Source: CAXXOK01 sp963675655 | GTDB lineage: Bacteria > Bacillota > Clostridia > Christensenellales > Aristaeellaceae | Direction of reading: 5' to 3' | Assembly (NCBI GenBank): GCA_963675655.1 | Contig: OY776489.1 | Span: 1,302,001 to 1,366,000, forward strand | Length of the DNA stretch: 64,000 nucleotides | Shown here: piece after piece, positions 62,361 through 64,000 of the stretch | How the letters are laid out: every line of letters starts with the position of its first letter | How positions within the stretch are numbered: the stretch's first letter is position 1 | Position numbers and translations under genes: made by a program | Notes under the pieces: generated by a model | Database searches by the model: none | What the model was told of the DNA's origin: nothing | Seen by the model: only the letters and a program-made list of their open reading frames with translations

Positions 62361-62810
62361 GGGATAACATAAATCCAAAGGGCTGTCAATATCGCAAACA
62401 GGGTACGGGGCCAGAACTGTTCCATTCTGTAAAACCATGAGAAAACGGCAGTGAAAACGCGAGAAATGCGCTTGCGTTAAGCGCGGCTTGCATACTGGCG
62501 GCAGGGCAAAGGGATAACATAAATCCAAAGGGCTGTCAATATCGCAAACAGGGTACGGGGCCAGAACTGTTCCATTCTGTAAAACCATGAGAAAACGGCA
62601 GTGAAAACGCGAGAAATGCGCTTGCGTTAAGCGTGGCTTGCATACTGGCGGCAGGGCAAAGGGATAACATAAATCTAAAGGGCTGTCAATATCGCAAACA
62701 GGGTACGGGGCCAGAACTGTTCCATTCTGTAAAACCATGAGAAAAAGGCAGTGAAAACGCGAGAAATGCGCTTGCGTTAAGCGCGGCTTGCATACTGGCG
62801 GCAGGGCAAG
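62361..62810 (-). repeat. Three 150-bp tandem repeats, each with a promoter toward the dehydrogenase
   Basis: Copies start at 62361, 62511 and 62661 and are about 98% identical. Each holds on the minus strand TTGACA, a 17-bp spacer and TATCCC with an upstream TG (extended -10): 62389-62361, 62539-62511 and 62689-62661. The nearest is about 65 bp from the start codon. Because 150 is a multiple of three, a 50-residue repeated frame is open on the minus strand, but it has no start signal. Confidence 0.88.
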
Positions 62811-63525
62811 CGGAGTGCGCGGAGGAGGCCTCGCGAGGGGCGAACAAGGAATGTAATTGGCTGCTGGTGATAAAAAGCGGCTTTATGCGGCAGGGCATAC
62901 AAGCACCATAGAGGGAAAACGCATGAAATTTGATAGGGCGCTGCGGCAATGCGGGAACAGACGATCCACGTTAAAAGCGAATGAATACAGAACGCCTGTT
63001 TCCGGGCAATGTGGAGCGTATACCCTTTTCCATGTCATAAAAGGACGTGCCTGTGGGTGAAAACACGCTGGAATGGATGTAATGCTGCATACAAAGGGGC
63101 TAGTTGTGGAGTGCAAGAACATTTTGCTGCATATTGTGGAGAATAAAAGCGACGATAACCCGACAATTTGGATTTACGGGGAGACTAGAGGGAATGTATC
63201 ATAGGAATATGGCAGAAAAAGGGAGCGCAGTTTAAAACGCCGCTCCTCCTGCTTTGGCGCAAGGGGGCGGCGTGTGTTTTCGCTATAATGGTATGGTCAA
63301 AGTATCGCCAGCATAGCGGTATCGCCAGCATAGCGGTATCGCCAGCATAACGGTATCGCTTTGCAGGGCGGTCATCGGCATGCGCGGGATACCTTTGCAG
63401 GGCAGTCATCAGCACGTGCCGGGCGGCTTCCTGATTATCCATGGGCGTTTGTCGGTTGACTGCTCATCCTCAAAACTCTTTACGGGCAAGCGGGCGGCAG
63501 GAAGCGGCTGACCCCTTCTCTGCGT
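62811..63525. other. Intergenic region without a supported gene
   Basis: Between the 150-bp repeats and the glycosylase gene I find no protein gene. GAGGAGGCCTCGCGAGG near 62824 is a short palindromic stretch. The short frames at 62857-63060 (plus) and 63185-63442 (minus) lack ribosome binding sites and family features. A small 17-bp repeat lies at 63304-63354. Confidence 0.5.
63304..63354. repeat. 17-bp tandem repeat, three copies
   Basis: ATCGCCAGCATAGCGGT at 63304, 63321 and 63338 (last copy with one change), followed by a partial ATCGC. Each unit can form a small GCCAGCATAGCGG-type hairpin. No function is apparent. Confidence 0.85.
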
Positions 63526-64000
63526 TTATGCCAAATGCAGCTCTTTGAGCACAAAGCAATCGCGGTCATGATCGATCACTACGCCGATGGATTGCAGGTA
63601 GCTGTATATGGTAACCGAGCCGACAAACTTCATACCGCGCTTTTGCAAATCCTTGGACACCGCATCGCTCAGCGGCGAGCGCGTAGGCATGTCGTGCCAA
63701 TCATTTAAAATGGTAACGATAGGGCCGTCCGGGATGAAGTGCTGCAGGTACGCATCGAACGAGCCAAACTCTTTTTGTATCGTTAAAAACACCTGCGCGT
63801 TGGTCACGGTGGCGCGGATTTTCAGCTTGTTACGGATGATGCCTGCATCCGTTAGCAGACGGGCGATATCCGGTTCGCCGAAAGCGGCAACCTTCTCCGC
63901 GTTAAATCCGGCGAAAGCACGGCGGAACGCCTCGCGCTTGCTGAGCACGATATACCACGAAAGCCCCGCCTGAAAGCCTTCCAGCACAAGCATTTCGTAT
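63526..64000 (-). CDS. tag: DNA-3-methyladenine glycosylase I (Tag family), N-terminus off the window
   Basis: The frame runs off the right edge; about 158 residues are present. LVLEGFQAGLSWYIVLSKRE, AFAGFNAEKVAAF, LTDAGIIRNKLKI and KRGMKFVGSVTIYSYLQSIG follow E. coli Tag closely. It removes 3-methyladenine from alkylated DNA. About 35-40 N-terminal residues with zinc ligands are missing from the window. The C-terminal zinc-binding residues of the E. coli enzyme are DHDRDCF-like here (His-Asp...Cys), only partly conserved. Confidence 0.9.
   Translation of the reverse strand, partial: YEMLVLEGFQAGLSWYIVLSKREAFRRAFAGFNAEKVAAFGEPDIARLLTDAGIIRNKLKIRATVTNAQVFLTIQKEFGSFDAYLQHFIPDGPIVTILNDWHDMPTRSPLSDAVSKDLQKRGMKFVGSVTIYSYLQSIGVVIDHDRDCFVLKELHLA

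Noticed and set aside
62292..62738. A 148-residue minus-strand frame with three 50-residue repeats
   Set aside because: It is open only because the period (150) is a multiple of three; it spans the promoters of the dehydrogenase and has no start signal or family similarity.

Overview
The window looks like the chromosome of a gut-type Clostridia (Firmicutes/Bacillota), probably Oscillospirales- or Christensenellales-like, although the sequence does not fix the family. The evidence is AGGAGG-type ribosome binding sites, TTGACA-17-TATAAT promoters, WhiA and a Crh-like HPr protein, an infC-rpmI-rplT operon, an XpaC-TelA pair, a clostridial single-chain PurL and a glutamine synthetase-ANTAR pair. 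Most of the DNA is GC-rich; one 4.5-kb segment (765-5220) is conspicuously AT-rich.

Layout. 1-5555: an array of 191-bp repeats split by an AT-rich restriction-modification island (HTH protein, two C5-cytosine methyltransferases, a DUF3883-type endonuclease, then toxin-antitoxin and mobile-element relics). Taking out 765-5220 restores one exact 191-bp unit, and 10 bp are duplicated at the borders. 5623-14598: sirtuin, RecF, a GH13 amylase divergent from a DUF6259 protein, a Crh-like protein with WhiA, and a ROK sugar kinase. 15412-21325: oleate hydratase, a TetR regulator and a korDABC 2-oxoacid:ferredoxin oxidoreductase operon. 21400-23794: a GMP-synthase-like protein with a dead glutaminase domain, and a nitroreductase. 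24829-38918: a purine cluster, purE-C-F-M-N-(PurO-like)-(AICAR formyltransferase)-D-L-B, behind a promoter bracketed by PurBox-like inverted repeats. Together with a PurK, an IMP-forming route is almost complete, and the two PurH activities are separate proteins. 39287-44604: MurB, RapZ, a GT2 glycosyltransferase and a DUF6020 membrane protein. 45567-50267: a 1,566-residue cyclic-di-GMP signalling protein. 50614-53049: the IF3/L35/L20 operon with a leader, a degenerate 4Fe-4S protein and a flavodoxin. 53596-53748: tRNA-Glu and tRNA-Gln. 53976-58475: a proline-rich membrane protein, XpaC and TelA. 58932-60815: a divergent glutamine synthetase and an ANTAR regulator. 61279-64000: a zinc alcohol dehydrogenase behind three tandem promoter-bearing 150-bp repeats, and the end of a 3-methyladenine DNA glycosylase gene.

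The most unusual content is the repeat DNA. Four clusters (14601-15405, 23801-24785, 44594-45565, 60820-61266) are built from a ~126-bp hairpin element (here 'A') and a ~120-bp three-hairpin module (here 'B'). They begin within 0-7 bp of the upstream stop codon, and three of the four lie between convergent genes. Stem bases in element A change in compensated pairs between copies, which indicates selection on the folded form. Module B and the 191-bp repeat share a diverged core, so the repeat families appear related.
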